NCBI GenBank assembly: GCA_033675265.1
Contig: JAUJYZ010000881.1
Coordinates: 251,001 to 315,000, forward strand
Source: Actinostola sp. cb2023
Taxonomy: Eukaryota; Cnidaria; Anthozoa; Actiniaria; Actinostolidae
Reading direction: 5' to 3'
Length of the DNA: 64,000 nucleotides
The notes below the pieces were generated by a model. The model made no database searches, was not told the origin of the DNA, and saw only the letters and a list, made by a program, of their open reading frames with translations. The position numbers and the translations under genes are program-made. Every line of letters begins with the position of its first letter. The stretch's first letter is position 1. Below are positions 1 to 9,904 of this stretch, in pieces.

Positions 1-137
1 CATGTTATTTTTACCAATATCCTGAGAAGTAAAAATTAGGCTCCCTGTGTTACACCAATCTTAAGCTAAGACAACCTATCACAAACTAAAGGCGATTATT
101 ATGAACCATACCTGATGGTTGCTTTTTTCATTTCCAG

Positions 138-327
138 GAAATCGTCACTGCTGCCAAGCCACTTCACGATGCTGGTATTACTGTCATAGCTGTTTCATTT
201 GGAAACCTTGTCAAGAGACCCGAACTCGAGTCACTGACGGGTGGTGACGAAGATAAGATTATACCGTCAACCAAGAACGAAAATCCTGAGGAACTTGGAA
301 AGAAAATTATCGACAAAATTATTCGAG
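138..327 (+). CDS. vWA gene exon 1 in window: C-terminal half of a vWA domain
   Basis: Acceptor TTTCCAG ends at 137 and donor GTAATT starts at 328. The frame opens EIVTAAKPLHDAG and closes with ELGKKIIDKIIRG, the final beta strand and helix of a vWA fold. The exon ends in phase 1. The N-terminal half of this domain lies before position 1. Confidence 0.8.
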
Positions 328-3300
328 GTAATTCATTTAGACAGGTCTGTGGAAAATACATTGAAAGACTGGGTACGAGTGCTAAAAAAATCAAAATTCA
401 AAAATTCAAAACTGAAAAAAAAAAATCAACAATTTCAAAACTGTATATAGCCTATCCAATGTGCTGGAGAAAGAACATCGAATCCATTCAAGTGATGTTT
501 CCACTTGTCTTTCATCCAGGGCAAACACCGAATTCAGCCAATCAAAACACTCGAACCCAGTATTCCCGATATAGCGGAATTTTGAGGTGTGGTTGATGAA
601 AATATAGACCTCCCCTACTAATTCCTCTATATCGGAGGAGATGGGGAGGGGGCATGTATTCTACTAGCATTACCTCAAGAAAAACGTGGTTGGGGTTCCT
701 GTGAGTGTGTGATTACCTTTCCTTAAGGCAGAATTCTCGCTAACCCTGGCATTCAGTGTTGATCCATAGCCCAACTTATTCCAGGGGTAGTTTAAAGCAC
801 TTTAATTTTCACTTATGGTATTTTATATATTATTATTATTTTATTTAAATTCATCTTTAAATTTATTTCAAATTTATGTAAATTCATTTTTAACATTTAT
901 GTCAATTTATGTATATTTAAAAACCATGTAAATTTGTTTATGTGAATTTATTTTATTTTAAAATATGACTGCATCTTCTATGTATTTTAGATAAGAAGGA
1001 AATACCTAAAGTTGACCTCGCCTTCGCTGTCTCTGCGACTTCACGAGATGCAGACCGCACTTACAAGCTCATGAAGGATGCCATGAAATACATCGCTCAG
1101 GAGTACGGTACCAATAAGATACACTATGGACTTATCGTGTTTGGGGATTCAGCGACGATCAAGATTAACTTCTCTGACAAGTATCCGTCGAGTGAAGGAC
1201 TCAAGGCGTTCCTAGACACTATACCGAGGAGTACTGGTAACTAGCTGTAATATTTAGAGTTAAACATTTTAAAGCTGTTTTTTTTTAGAAAGATTTCCAA
1301 AGTCCCTACTTCATAATGTATTTATCCCTGGCTTTTCTTTCCCAAATGTATTGCTTGATGGTGCGTTTTGCTTTGAGCTTAGGCCAGTCCAGCGCTTTCA
1401 TCTTGGTCTCTCGGCTACCAGCACTTCAAAAACGAGTGCGGGACTGGGGCGGGTTTTAAGAATTTTTAAATTTAAATTTAAATTTAAATTAAATTAAAAT
1501 TTTAAATTAAAATTTAGATTTAAGAAAATCTAATTAATGTATTACAAAAAAATATATCAGAATTAGTAAGATTACACAGTTTCAATAGGTTTAGTTAGAT
1601 GTTAAACGAGTAAAAACTTTCCGAACATCTCAAATTTACAAAGAAATGTATGGTTACTACTATGCGGGCAATACTCCAGTTTCGAGTTGTTTAGACACCG
1701 CTGTACTCCTTGACAGAAGACGCATTACGTATTCATTTCTTAATTAGATTAACTTTGTTCGTCCGCCTTCAGTTAATGTCGATCTGCCGAGATTCTCGCC
1801 AGTCTCAGAACGTTCGGATTTTTCAGTGATTTTATTGATCTTTTATTGTAGTTTTTGTATATCGTATATTTTACGCAATTCAGCTTAGGCTGCTTATGTA
1901 ATTTTTTATAATAAATAATCAATCTATATATCTCTTGTTCTCAGGTCGTGCCGCCCTTGACCGCGCCCTACAATCAGCAAGACAGCTGTTCAACGACCCT
2001 GCTGCACGACCCGACGCTAAGAAAGTCCTCGTCGTCATTACCGACAAGGCTTCGGGTCTCGATTCGGCGACGATCAAGTCTTCGGCCAAACCACTCCATC
2101 AAAACAACGTGCGAATCATTGCTTTCTTTGTTGGAAAAGAAGGCAGCACGAGAGAGCTTGAGAATCTGACGCCTCATGGGGACGATGTGAAGAAGGTCCC
2201 AGAAGATGAAGATCCTGAGAAACTCGGAGAAGAGATCATGAAATTAGTTCTGACTGGTAAGGGAGGGGTGATCACGGTTTCGGCAGTCTTGAAAGTGTTG
2301 AGGCTTGGTTACCTTTCAAGATGGCCGTCACCATCCAACGAATAAAACAAGGCTGGCAGACAAACATACAAACGAACAAACAAACATTCGAGCAAGCGAT
2401 CAAATAGACAAACAATAACAAAATATACAAAACAAAAATAGCTATCAAACAAATTATTAGCTTGCTTTCATGTTAAGGCTTGGTTACCTTTCAAGATGGC
2501 CGTCACCATCCAACGAATAAAACAAGGCTGGCAGACAAACATACAAACGAACAAACAAACAGTCGAGCAAGCGATCAAATAGACAAACAATAACAAAATA
2601 GACAAACAAAAAGAGCTATCAAACAAATTATTAGCTTGCTTTCATGTTAAGGCTTGGTTACCTTTCAAGATGGCCGTCACCATCCAACGAATAAAACAAG
2701 GCTGGCAGACAAACATACAAACGAACAAACAAACAGTCGAGCAAGCGATCAAATAGACAAACAATAACAACATATACAAACAAAAAGAGCTATCAAACAA
2801 ATTATTAGCTTGCTTTCATGTTAAGGCTTGGTTACCTTTCAAGATGGCCGTCACCATCCAACAAAGAAACAATGAGACAGACAAACAAACGAACATACGA
2901 ACAATTTATCAAACGATCAAACAAATAAACAAACAATAACAAAATATACAAACAAAAAGAGCGATCAAACAAATTATTAGCTTGCTTTCATGTTAAGGCC
3001 TGGTTACTTTTCAAGATGGCCGTCACCATCCAACAAAGTAGCAATGCGACAGACAGACAGATAAATAGACAAACAACCGAACACACGAACAATTGATCAA
3101 ACGATCAAACGAAAAATCAAACAGGAACACAATATACAAACAAAAAGAGCTGTCAAACAAAAACAAGCAGAAAACAACAGCAGAAAAAAATCCCACAAAA
3201 ATAGCAACAACTACAAGAACAGCAGCACCAACTGCAAAAACAGCAACACCTCCGCCACCCCCACCCCCACCACCCAAGAAAGAAAGAAAACGAATGAATA

Positions 3301-6300
3301 ATGAAACTTTCTTTTGCACAGATCGTCCAGAAGAGCTCGATATCGCTTTTGCCATCAGCTCGACAGCAGCGAGTGCCGACGAAACATTCAGACGAATGAA
3401 AGAAACACTTAGGCTAATAATCGACCATTACGGCACTGGACGCGTACTCTACAGTGTTACTCTCTTTGACGAAACCCCACGTAGGGTCGTTCGGTTTAAC
3501 GATAAATTCTCCACTGACGCTCTGAAGGGATACATCAATCTCTTTCGGAGGAAGACTGGAAGGCCTGACCTTGCTAATGCACTGAAGGATGCGGATAACA
3601 TGTTCAAGAACTCACCCGGTGTGCGTAAGCATTCCAAGAAAGTGCTGGTCGTGATTGTGGATAATAGGTAGGGTGTTTTCCTTGTCTTTCTTTTTCTTTG
3701 TTGTGCTATTATTACGGTAGGGACGTAAAATAACCCATACCACTGTTCGACTAAGAGTCTATCAGTACTGAAAAAAATAGCGGTCTGTACATTTTACCAC
3801 AATCCTTTGCGCGCCCAAAACACCCATTTTTATTTTATGTGAACGTATCAAAACGTATGTAGATGTGAGCAGTGCTGAATTAGGTTTGCAAAGGATTACT
3901 GGGTAAAATGTACAAGCGCCATATTTTTATTTACAGTGGATGGCGCTAGCCTCGTTTCTGGTCTTTGACAAATGTTGGAAAACTGGGTTCGAGTGTTTTG
4001 ATTGGCTGAATTAGTTACAAGTTTTTCGAGGTGTTTGCCCTCGATGAAAGACTAGTAGAAATATCTCTTGAATGGATTCAACGTTCTTTCTCCAGTACAT
4101 TGGATGGTCAGGTCTTCGTGTATTGTTTTTACAATTAAAAAAAAATTGCCAGGACAATTTGTGCAGCTACACGAAGACCTTGCCTATGTTATAGGATATG
4201 CAGTTTTTAAATTGGAGTTAATATTGTCATAATTTAAGAACTGCTATCTCAATGGTCAAGACACTCGTACCCAGTCTACCAATGTATTTGCCACAGAACG
4301 GTTGTTTATAGGATTGACTGATTGTTTAACAAATCCATAGATCAAAGTTTGTAAGTGCGAAGCTGTTACCTGCTTTATTTATGTGAACTTCTCAGAAAGT
4401 TTGTAGATGTGAGAAGTACTGAATTAGGTTCGCAAAGGATTACTGGGTAAAATTTTCAGTCGCCATCTTTGTTTATAGGATTGACTAATTGTTTAATAAA
4501 TCCATAGATCAAAGTTTGTAAGTGCGAAGCTGTTACCTGCTTTATTTATGTGAACTTCTCAGAAAGTTTGTAGATGTGAGAAATACTGAATTAGGTTCGC
4601 AAAGGATTACTGGGTAAAATTTTCAGTCGCCATCTTTGTTTATCAGATTGACTAATTGTTTAATAAATCCATAGATCAATTAATACGCCGTCAGCCATCC
4701 TTGCCCGTGCAAGACCTCTCACAGCTGCTGGTATACGAGTCATTCCTGTTGCTGTTGGCAGAGATGCAGATCGTAAAGAGCTCGAAAAAACTACCGATGA
4801 TCCTAATAATGTCATCGCTGTATCAAGGACAGAGCCACCAAAGGACCTGGCTGATAAGATTATTGGGATCATTGAACAAGGTTTGTGTGAGATCTCTAGC
4901 AGATGATTACATGACCATACATCAATGAGAAGGAGGAAGGGAGGGAGGAAGAGGAGGAAGAAGGGATGAAGAGCAGGAAAGGGAGGAAGGGACAAGAAGG
5001 GAGGGAGGAAGGGACTTGTAGTAGGAAGGGAAGTAGGAAGGGAAGGAAGAAGGGAGGCAGGAAGGGATGGAATGAACGGAGGGAGGGAGTGAGGGAGGGA
5101 GGGAGGGAGTTAGGAAGACCAGGAAGAAGGGATGAAGAGCAGGAGGAAGGGGAGGAAGGGACAAGAAGGGAGGGAGGAAGGGACTTGTAGTAGGAAGGGA
5201 AGGATGAAGGGAGGGAAGAAGGGAGGAAGGGAGGCAGGAAGGAAGGGAGGCAGGAAGGGAGGAAGGAAGGCAGGAAGGGAAGGAATGAAGGGAGGGAGGG
5301 AGAAAGGAAGAGAGGGAGGAGGAGCGGGATAAAGGGAAGAAGTAAGGAAATGAGGGAGGGATTGATAGAATACAAGGATTAGGGGTAAGAGACCCCTGTT
5401 TTATGCATGGTTCAGCGGTCATGCACTGCTCCGCACAATAATGCTTGGTGAGTTGCTAAAAGTAAGATAAATAGACTGAATTATTCCCATTGCTCAATAC
5501 AGACTCCATCAATTTCTCCAAGTTTAAGTCAATATTTTATCACAGTGTTTCAGATAAATATACAACAGTTTCTTCTCCGTCTCATTTTGTTTCTTTGATT
5601 CACGATACAGAAACACTCATCCCAGAGATCGACCTGGCCTTCGCCCTCAGCTCAACATCAGCGTCGTCTTCAGAAACCCACAAACTCATGAAAGACACCA
5701 TTAACGCGATTGTCAATGAATACGGCATCGATAGAATCCACTACAGTATCATTGTGTTCGGATCGTCGCCCAAGACTTTCGTCCAGTTTAGCGAGAAGTT
5801 CCCGAGAGCTCAGGTTCTTAAGGACTTTGTGAGCGCCCTGCCGAGACGAGAGGGTGGCCCTTCTCTTGATGAAGCACTTCAAGAAGGACGAAGGCTGTTT
5901 TTGAGCCCATTTGTAAGGCCTAATGCTAAGAAAGTGCTTGTGGTGATTACAGACAGGTAGGATTTGACAAGGGAGGGGTGGGTTGGGATTTTATAGTATC
6001 ACTCTTGTACCAATGCTAAGAACTGAAATACTGGTTGTGATCACGGACATATAGGATTTGGAAGCGAGTTTGACTAGGGAGAGGTGGGACGGGATTTTAT
6101 AGTATCACTCCTGTACCAATGCTAAGAAAATACTGGTTGTGATCACGGACAGGTAGGATTTGGAAGCGAGTTTGACTAGGGAGGGGTGGGACGGTATTTT
6201 ATAGTAATGACTGACTGGTAGGAATTTCGTTAGGAGTTTGTATAATTATGACCAGGGAGGGGTTGGTATAGATTTATACTATGTAAACCTGTGAGGGGTG

Positions 6301-7979
6301 GGGACACTGTTTGTTTTGTTTATAACTGAAATAACTCAGTCGAACCCCAGTTTACGGACACCCCCTTAATACAGACACCTTATTACGGTTCTTAGGGCGC
6401 TTTCCATTTGGCAGAACTGACTGGTCTGATCAACCGGTTCTTAAATGGAATGTGTCAGTTCTGAGAACTATTTGAACCAGTTCCCAGAACTGACGTGTTC
6501 CATTTAAGAACTGGTCGGAAAGACCAGTCAGTTCTGCCAATGTTTTTAAAATTAACCCGTTTAATACGGACAGGCGGTCGCTTCTCCACCAAAAAATATT
6601 TAGGATTATTTTAAAGTTTCAAATTTTTATTAAAATGGGTAAAAAACTGAACGACAAAATGTTTGCCATTCTGAGTATTGTTTCCTTTGCCAGATATACG
6701 ATTCCTTTGACAGAATTCGAATTTGAATTTGAATTCCAAAGTGACGCTTTTTTGGAACATATTCTTGGTCATCAGGCTTTGGGCCACTCGCATACCCAGA
6801 AATCAGAGACATGCCTGGTCGCGCAGCTCATTATTCATAAGCTTTTCGTACATTTACATATCAAAGACAAATGGTAGAAATGTATGGCAAAACATAGAAA
6901 ATCAGAAATATCTGAAGAACTAAACTTCGGATGCAAACTCCCGATAGCTAATTCACAAGTTTAATGTTTTGGGTGCTCGAATCGAGTACACTTCTTACAA
7001 TCAAGCGAAAATAAAGTATGACAAAATCGATTTCAAAAATCGCTCTCTCAACAACATCTCACCTCTATCATTTACTGTAAAAGGCCGCCAAATTGAGTAA
7101 ATTCCTAAAAGTTGGAGTCCGGTAGCAGCTTCGTCGTGCGTGGTACACACTTTCCCGATAGCCAGTTCGAAAGGACGTCATCTAAACTCACAGAATATCA
7201 CACTTGTTTGGCCATAAATTCCACTTCTAATATGACAAAGTCCAGCCAAAGATAAGCTAAATTCCACTTTCGCCGATACAGAAGCATACTGAGTAAATAT
7301 ACTGTTTTCACCGTTGTTTTTCACTCGGTAAACGCTTCTGTCAAGATTATTTGGATCGCCATGTTTACATAAGTAGCCTGGCCTGTTAGATTACACAGGA
7401 AACCCAGAGATAGTTAGCTGAGTTAGGCTCAAAAAGCGAGAAATAGGAGAGACGATGGAGGGGAGGGGGTTCAACTTTGGGCTTCCTGTGGTAAATACCA
7501 TTTTCGCATCTTTTTGCTAAATTTGCAATTATTTTAAAATGTAGAGGCTGTATGATCAAGATCGCTTCACACTATTAGTTTGTGATTCAGATTTCACATA
7601 GTTTACATGAATTTGAGCATAATCTTTTGATTCTGGGTAACTCCGCTGACACAAATAATCGTAGACGCAAAATGTCTCTGATTTCTGGCAATGTCTCGTT
7701 TTGAAATATAAAAGAGAAACGTAACACTCAAAATAGGTAACTCACTGTGCTTGTAATTGTAGGACATCAGGGCTGAAGAAAGATATACTGATGGCCGCTA
7801 GTGCGCCTTTGGATCAAGGTATGATCAGGGTGATCCCGATTGCTATTGGCAGCGAAGCTGATCCCAAGGAGTTTACAAACATTACTCCAAATGAAGGCGA
7901 AGTTATAACTGCACCAAAGGATGAAGATCCTATACGACTAGCGGAGAAACTCATTGCAAGGATCCTAAAAGGTATGTGA
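138..7979 (+). CDS. Tandem vWA-domain protein, seven exons, 5' end outside window
   Basis: Seven exons with AG/GT borders join in frame: 138-327, 991-1236, 1945-2256, 3322-3667, 4675-4880, 5611-5956 and 7763-7971 (or to the stop at 7979). Together they encode the C-terminal half of one vWA domain and three complete ones. Recurrent signs are the D-[LI]-A-F-A strand, YG..[RK][IV].[YH]Y strands, K(K)VLVV[IV][TV]D strand, and a closing G.(E)....P.....LA.KII helix. vWA arrays of this type occur in matrilin/collagen VI-like extracellular adhesion and matrix proteins, and a secreted matrix role is inferred only. The canonical metal site DxSxS reads SxTx[RA] in all three complete domains, so metal-dependent ligand binding is doubtful. 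The signal peptide and N terminus lie upstream. The 3' end is uncertain: exon 7 either stops at TGA 7977-7979 or is spliced at the GTATGT beginning at 7972 to an exon I cannot find. Confidence 0.8.
328..990 (+). other. Intron with one copy of a dispersed repeat
   Basis: Positions about 451-562 hold a dispersed repeat whose reverse complement recurs at about 3976-4110 in a later intron of the same gene (shared pieces include CCAATCAAAACACTCGAACCC and its complement). The 3' part, from about 810 to 990, is AT-rich with no coding signal. Confidence 0.6.
991..1236 (+). CDS. vWA gene exon 2: first part of vWA domain 2
   Basis: Acceptor ATTTTAG ends at 990 and donor GTAACT starts at 1237. It encodes about 82 residues beginning DKKEIPKVDLAFAVSATS and ending at TIPRSTG. 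The MIDAS region reads S-A-T-S-R where D-x-S-x-S is expected. The phase 1 exit joins exon 3 at T-G|R-A-A-L-D, a split point different from that of the two later domains. Confidence 0.85.
1237..1944 (+). other. Intron, AT-rich, with a short AAATTT simple repeat
   Basis: A simple run of AAATTT/TTAAA type lies at about 1460-1520. No ORF, RNA gene or transposon end is recognisable in the rest. Confidence 0.55.
1945..2256 (+). CDS. vWA gene exon 3: rest of vWA domain 2
   Basis: Acceptor TTCTCAG ends at 1944 and donor GTAAGG starts at 2257. It encodes GRAALDRALQSARQLF, the central strand KKVLVVITDK, then FFVGKEG and a C-terminal helix ending KLVLTG. The loop-3 Asp (ITD) is kept although the first MIDAS motif is lost. 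Reading on past 2257 adds about 29 codons that run into the 174-bp repeat, so splicing at the GTAAGG is preferred. Confidence 0.85.
2298..3100 (+). repeat. Intronic tandem repeat, 174-bp unit, about 4.5 copies
   Basis: The landmark GGCTTGGTTACCTTTCAAG recurs near 2304, 2478, 2652 and 2826, and as a one-base variant near 2998, a period of about 174 bp. The rest of the unit is rich in ACAAACAAA and GATCAAA. The first copies are nearly identical and the last two diverge, suggesting array growth at the 5' side. Confidence 0.9.
3322..3667 (+). CDS. vWA gene exon 4: first part of vWA domain 3
   Basis: Acceptor TTTGCACAG ends at 3321 and donor GTAGGG starts at 3668. It encodes DRPEELDIAFAISSTAA through the strand KKVLVVIVDN and exits in phase 2. 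The MIDAS region is S-S-T-A-A instead of D-x-S-x-S. An open frame extends upstream of 3322, but it is a low-complexity KNKQK/TPPPP stretch from the tandem repeat and is taken as intron. Confidence 0.85.
3668..4674 (+). other. Intron with an inverted dispersed repeat and 167-bp tandem copies
   Basis: About 3976-4110 is the reverse complement of the repeat at about 451-562. From about 4307 to the exon 5 acceptor lies a 167-bp tandem repeat, with a diverged partial copy already visible near 3845-3925 (shared GCAAAGGATTACTGGGTAAAA). Confidence 0.7.
4307..4674 (+). repeat. 167-bp tandem repeat that includes the exon 5 acceptor region
   Basis: The string AAATCCATAG followed by ATCAA ends its AG at 4340, 4507 and 4674, spaced exactly 167 bp. 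The last of these is the acceptor of exon 5. Two upstream copies therefore carry acceptor-like sites in the same local context. Confidence 0.85.
4675..4880 (+). CDS. vWA gene exon 5: rest of vWA domain 3
   Basis: Joined to exon 4 through a split Arg codon (AG|A). It encodes SINTPSAILARARPLTAAG, the strand IRVIPVAVG, then KDLADKIIGIIEQG. The donor GTTTGT at 4881 is weaker than the others but sits exactly where the domain family ends. Phase 1 exit. Confidence 0.85.
4923..5360 (+). repeat. Intronic purine-rich GGGA/GGAA low-complexity tract
   Basis: About 440 bp of almost pure purine on the + strand, built from GGGAGGAAGGG-type words with a larger internal duplication (4966-5025 resembles 5132-5190). 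Such homopurine tracts can adopt triplex or G-rich structures. The long frames through it are artefacts of composition. Confidence 0.9.
5611..5956 (+). CDS. vWA gene exon 6: first part of vWA domain 4
   Basis: Acceptor ACGATACAG ends at 5610 and donor GTAGGA starts at 5957. It encodes ETLIPEIDLAFALSSTSA through NAKKVLVVITDR. The exon borders match exon 4 exactly in domain position and phase (2), so domains 3 and 4 arose by duplication of a two-exon unit. Confidence 0.87.
5920..6240 (+). repeat. Tandem copies of the exon 6 3' end and donor within the intron
   Basis: The exon 6 end (AATGCTAAGAAA to GACAG|GTAGG at 5922-5961) recurs as diverged copies at 6012 and 6118, spaced 90 and 106 bp. The copy starting at 6118 still reads NAKKILVVITDR followed by GTAGG, an intact donor-like site near 6153. 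The middle copy has ATATAGG at that place. Confidence 0.8.
6408..6540. mobile_element. Foldback MITE in intron
   Basis: TTGGCAGAACTGACTGGTC at 6408-6426 is matched by its exact inverse at 6522-6540, with further imperfect pairing inside (TTCTTAAATGGAA and TTCCATTTAAGAA). No coding capacity. The target duplication is not clear, so the superfamily is not assigned. Confidence 0.75.
6541..7762 (+). other. Remainder of intron between exons 6 and 7
   Basis: No gene or clear repeat beyond a short GAATTTGAATTT run near 6720 and one copy of the recurrent GGGCTTCCTGTG word near 7480. It contains AT-rich DNA of unknown content. Confidence 0.5.
7763..7971 (+). CDS. vWA gene exon 7: rest of vWA domain 4
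   Basis: Acceptor TTGTAG ends at 7762. The split codon AG|G gives TSGLKKDILMAASAPL, then IRVIPIAIGSEAD and IRLAEKLIARILKG. GTATGT follows at 7972, but the open frame also ends at TGA 7977-7979, giving a short C terminus ILKGM. No further vWA exon is visible in the next several kb, so either end is possible. Confidence 0.8.
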
Positions 7980-8109
7980 TTTATTGATTGATTAGAATTA
8001 TTAGAAAAATATAGGATTATTTTAATAATTTGAATCTGATGTGTTGCTGTGATGTCCCATGCATGGCCGTAGCAGGTAAGTGGAATTAGTTGTCAAACTT
8101 TTTATTGTA

Positions 8110-8806
8110 ATTTAGAAAAAGCCATCAAAATGTTTGGCGTCGTTTGTCGGAAAGTAGCAACATTGCGAGCAAGAGAAAACCCTTTTAAGTGTTTTACGTT
8201 GTTTTGGAATATAATACCGGTATTAATAATATTTTCAAAGTTGTCAAACTTTTTATTGTAATTTAGAGAAAGACATCAAAATGCTTCTTTCTCTCGTTTT
8301 TGACATTTCAAATACATTCTTCTTAAAGAAGTAACTAACTAACTGCCAAACTACGATTTTTGAAAGAATCGTTTTGTTTGCCGGAATCCGATAAAATTAT
8401 TCACAGTTGTTTACGTCAATTCACGCGATACTTGTGTCTTCGATAAGCCATCAAAGTGTTTTACGTCACCCGTAACATACCTATTTATCATAATTAAACT
8501 GCCTTTCAAATCAGTTGTCTTAAGCTGTGTTTTATCTGGAAGCATCTAAATGTATTATGTCCAGCCGTCATTTCACTGTCTCTGTGGGCTTTTGCCTTAC
8601 TTAGCAGAAGCCATTTAATTGTTGCATTGTTTGTAAGAAGCCAAAGTATCTTCAACGTTTGCCTTATAGGAACCCATTAAAGTGTTTTCGCATCATAGCA
8701 GGAACCATGAAAGTGTTCCTAGTTTCACAAATATAAACTGTTTAACTATGGAAAGCCATTTGAATGCTTTCACTTTGAGATGGCTTATGGTAAGCCACTA
8801 AAATGT
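8110..8806 (+). repeat. Degenerate scattered motif array, left part
   Basis: A word close to AAGCCATCAAAATGTT recurs at irregular 25-110 bp spacing (for example near 8119, 8270, 8445, 8541, 8618, 8686, 8703, 8751 and 8792). Intervening DNA is unrelated. It continues after the LINE insertion at 9905-10870. Confidence 0.6.
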
Positions 8807-9858
8807 TGTGTTTGCCAAAAAAAAAAAAAAAAATTTGATTTTTTTAATGAATAAATAATTACTTTACAAATACTACAAATACGCAATACTTAGTAAAAGT
8901 TAAAAAATTAACAATAATTACACAAAATACAAATTATAAATAAAATAAAATAAAATAACAGGGTAAAAAAGGAGTTATAATTATTTTACAATATATATTA
9001 TTTCTGTTCTGTTTGTATATAGAAATTAATTACTATTTACTCGTCCGTGTTTTGCAAAATAACGCTTAGTTTTTGGTACTTTTGTAAATGAGAGTTCAAC
9101 CTGGATTTCTTTTCAGCAATAATGTATTCTATTTTTTCATAATTATTAATTACTAACTGAAAATCAGCTAGATCGGGTATTTTACATTTATTTCTTGCCG
9201 TATAAAGCATAAACTTGATCAATACCAACAAAATAAATTCAAAACTGTCACCTTCATACCCTAACAGTGCATTTTTAAAATTTAATTCTGGTAAGTTGAC
9301 CTGGTTCAGTTTTAGCCAATTTTTACACTTCAAATAAAATGTTTTTGTTTCACAACATTCAACATTCAATTGCCCTATACCACTATGACGTAACGGCTTA
9401 TTTATGAGGGGGACAGAATCGTGAAGAACAATAGAATTTTGAACTAAATCTGCTCTGCTGAGGTTCACTTGATTTCAAATTGGCTAGTTTTCAGATATTA
9501 TATTCATCGATACTTTTCCCACAATATTTACTGTGTTTGGTGACTTTTATCGCTTTCAGACCGTCTGTAAAATACATTTATTTGGGAAATCCTTTGTGTT
9601 GTTGCTGTTTTGTCCCCCTCTAGCGACCATGATCCTTAGCGTTTAAACAATAGATTGTTTTGATGTGACGTCATAGTGGTATAGGGCAATTGTTTCATTT
9701 TGGTTAAAACAAAAATTACATTTTGGGGAGTCTACTAATTTAAACATATATAGTTTCTGGTTTAAATAAAGGCAATTGTTTAAGATCTTAAATTGAAATG
9801 CACGTAATTTTGTATCAATTGTACTTTTGTATAATCTAGAATAAACTGTGTTTGCCAA
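8807..9858 (-). mobile_element. 5'-truncated LINE fragment with 12-bp target duplication
   Basis: TGTGTTTGCCAA occurs at 8807-8818 and again at 9847-9858, bracketing a minus-strand insert. The insert encodes the tail of a non-LTR reverse transcriptase: the stretch DTKLRAFQFKILNNCL, then SPKCNFCFNQNETI (a Cys-rich zinc-finger-like RT tail), interrupted by a foldback element, then ECCETKTFYLKCKNWL and a C-terminal region to a stop near 9037. L2/CR1-type elements end this way. The RT catalytic domain is missing, so it is dead. The left junction is an A run on the + strand rather than the T run expected for a poly(A) tail. Confidence 0.7.
9373..9686. mobile_element. Foldback MITE nested in the LINE fragment
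   Basis: CCCTATACCACTATGACGT at the left is inverted at the right end (ACGTCATAGTGGTATAGGG). CAATTG flanks both sides (9367-9372 and 9687-9692), a palindromic likely target duplication. Removing it restores LINE reading at the E-T-I / E-C-C-E-T-K junction, so it landed after the LINE. Confidence 0.75.
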
Positions 9859-9904
9859 TTGATTATGTCACGATCACGACTAATCTTTTTAAGACTTTTC
9901 GCGT

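Noticed and set aside
3093..3321. Upstream coding extension of vWA exon 4
   Set aside because: Sequence is tandem repeat and Pro/Lys low complexity; a good acceptor at 3321 fits domain boundaries and phase.
4896..5422. Pro/Ser/Leu-rich minus-strand frames
   Set aside because: Reverse reading of the intronic GGGA/GGAA low-complexity tract.
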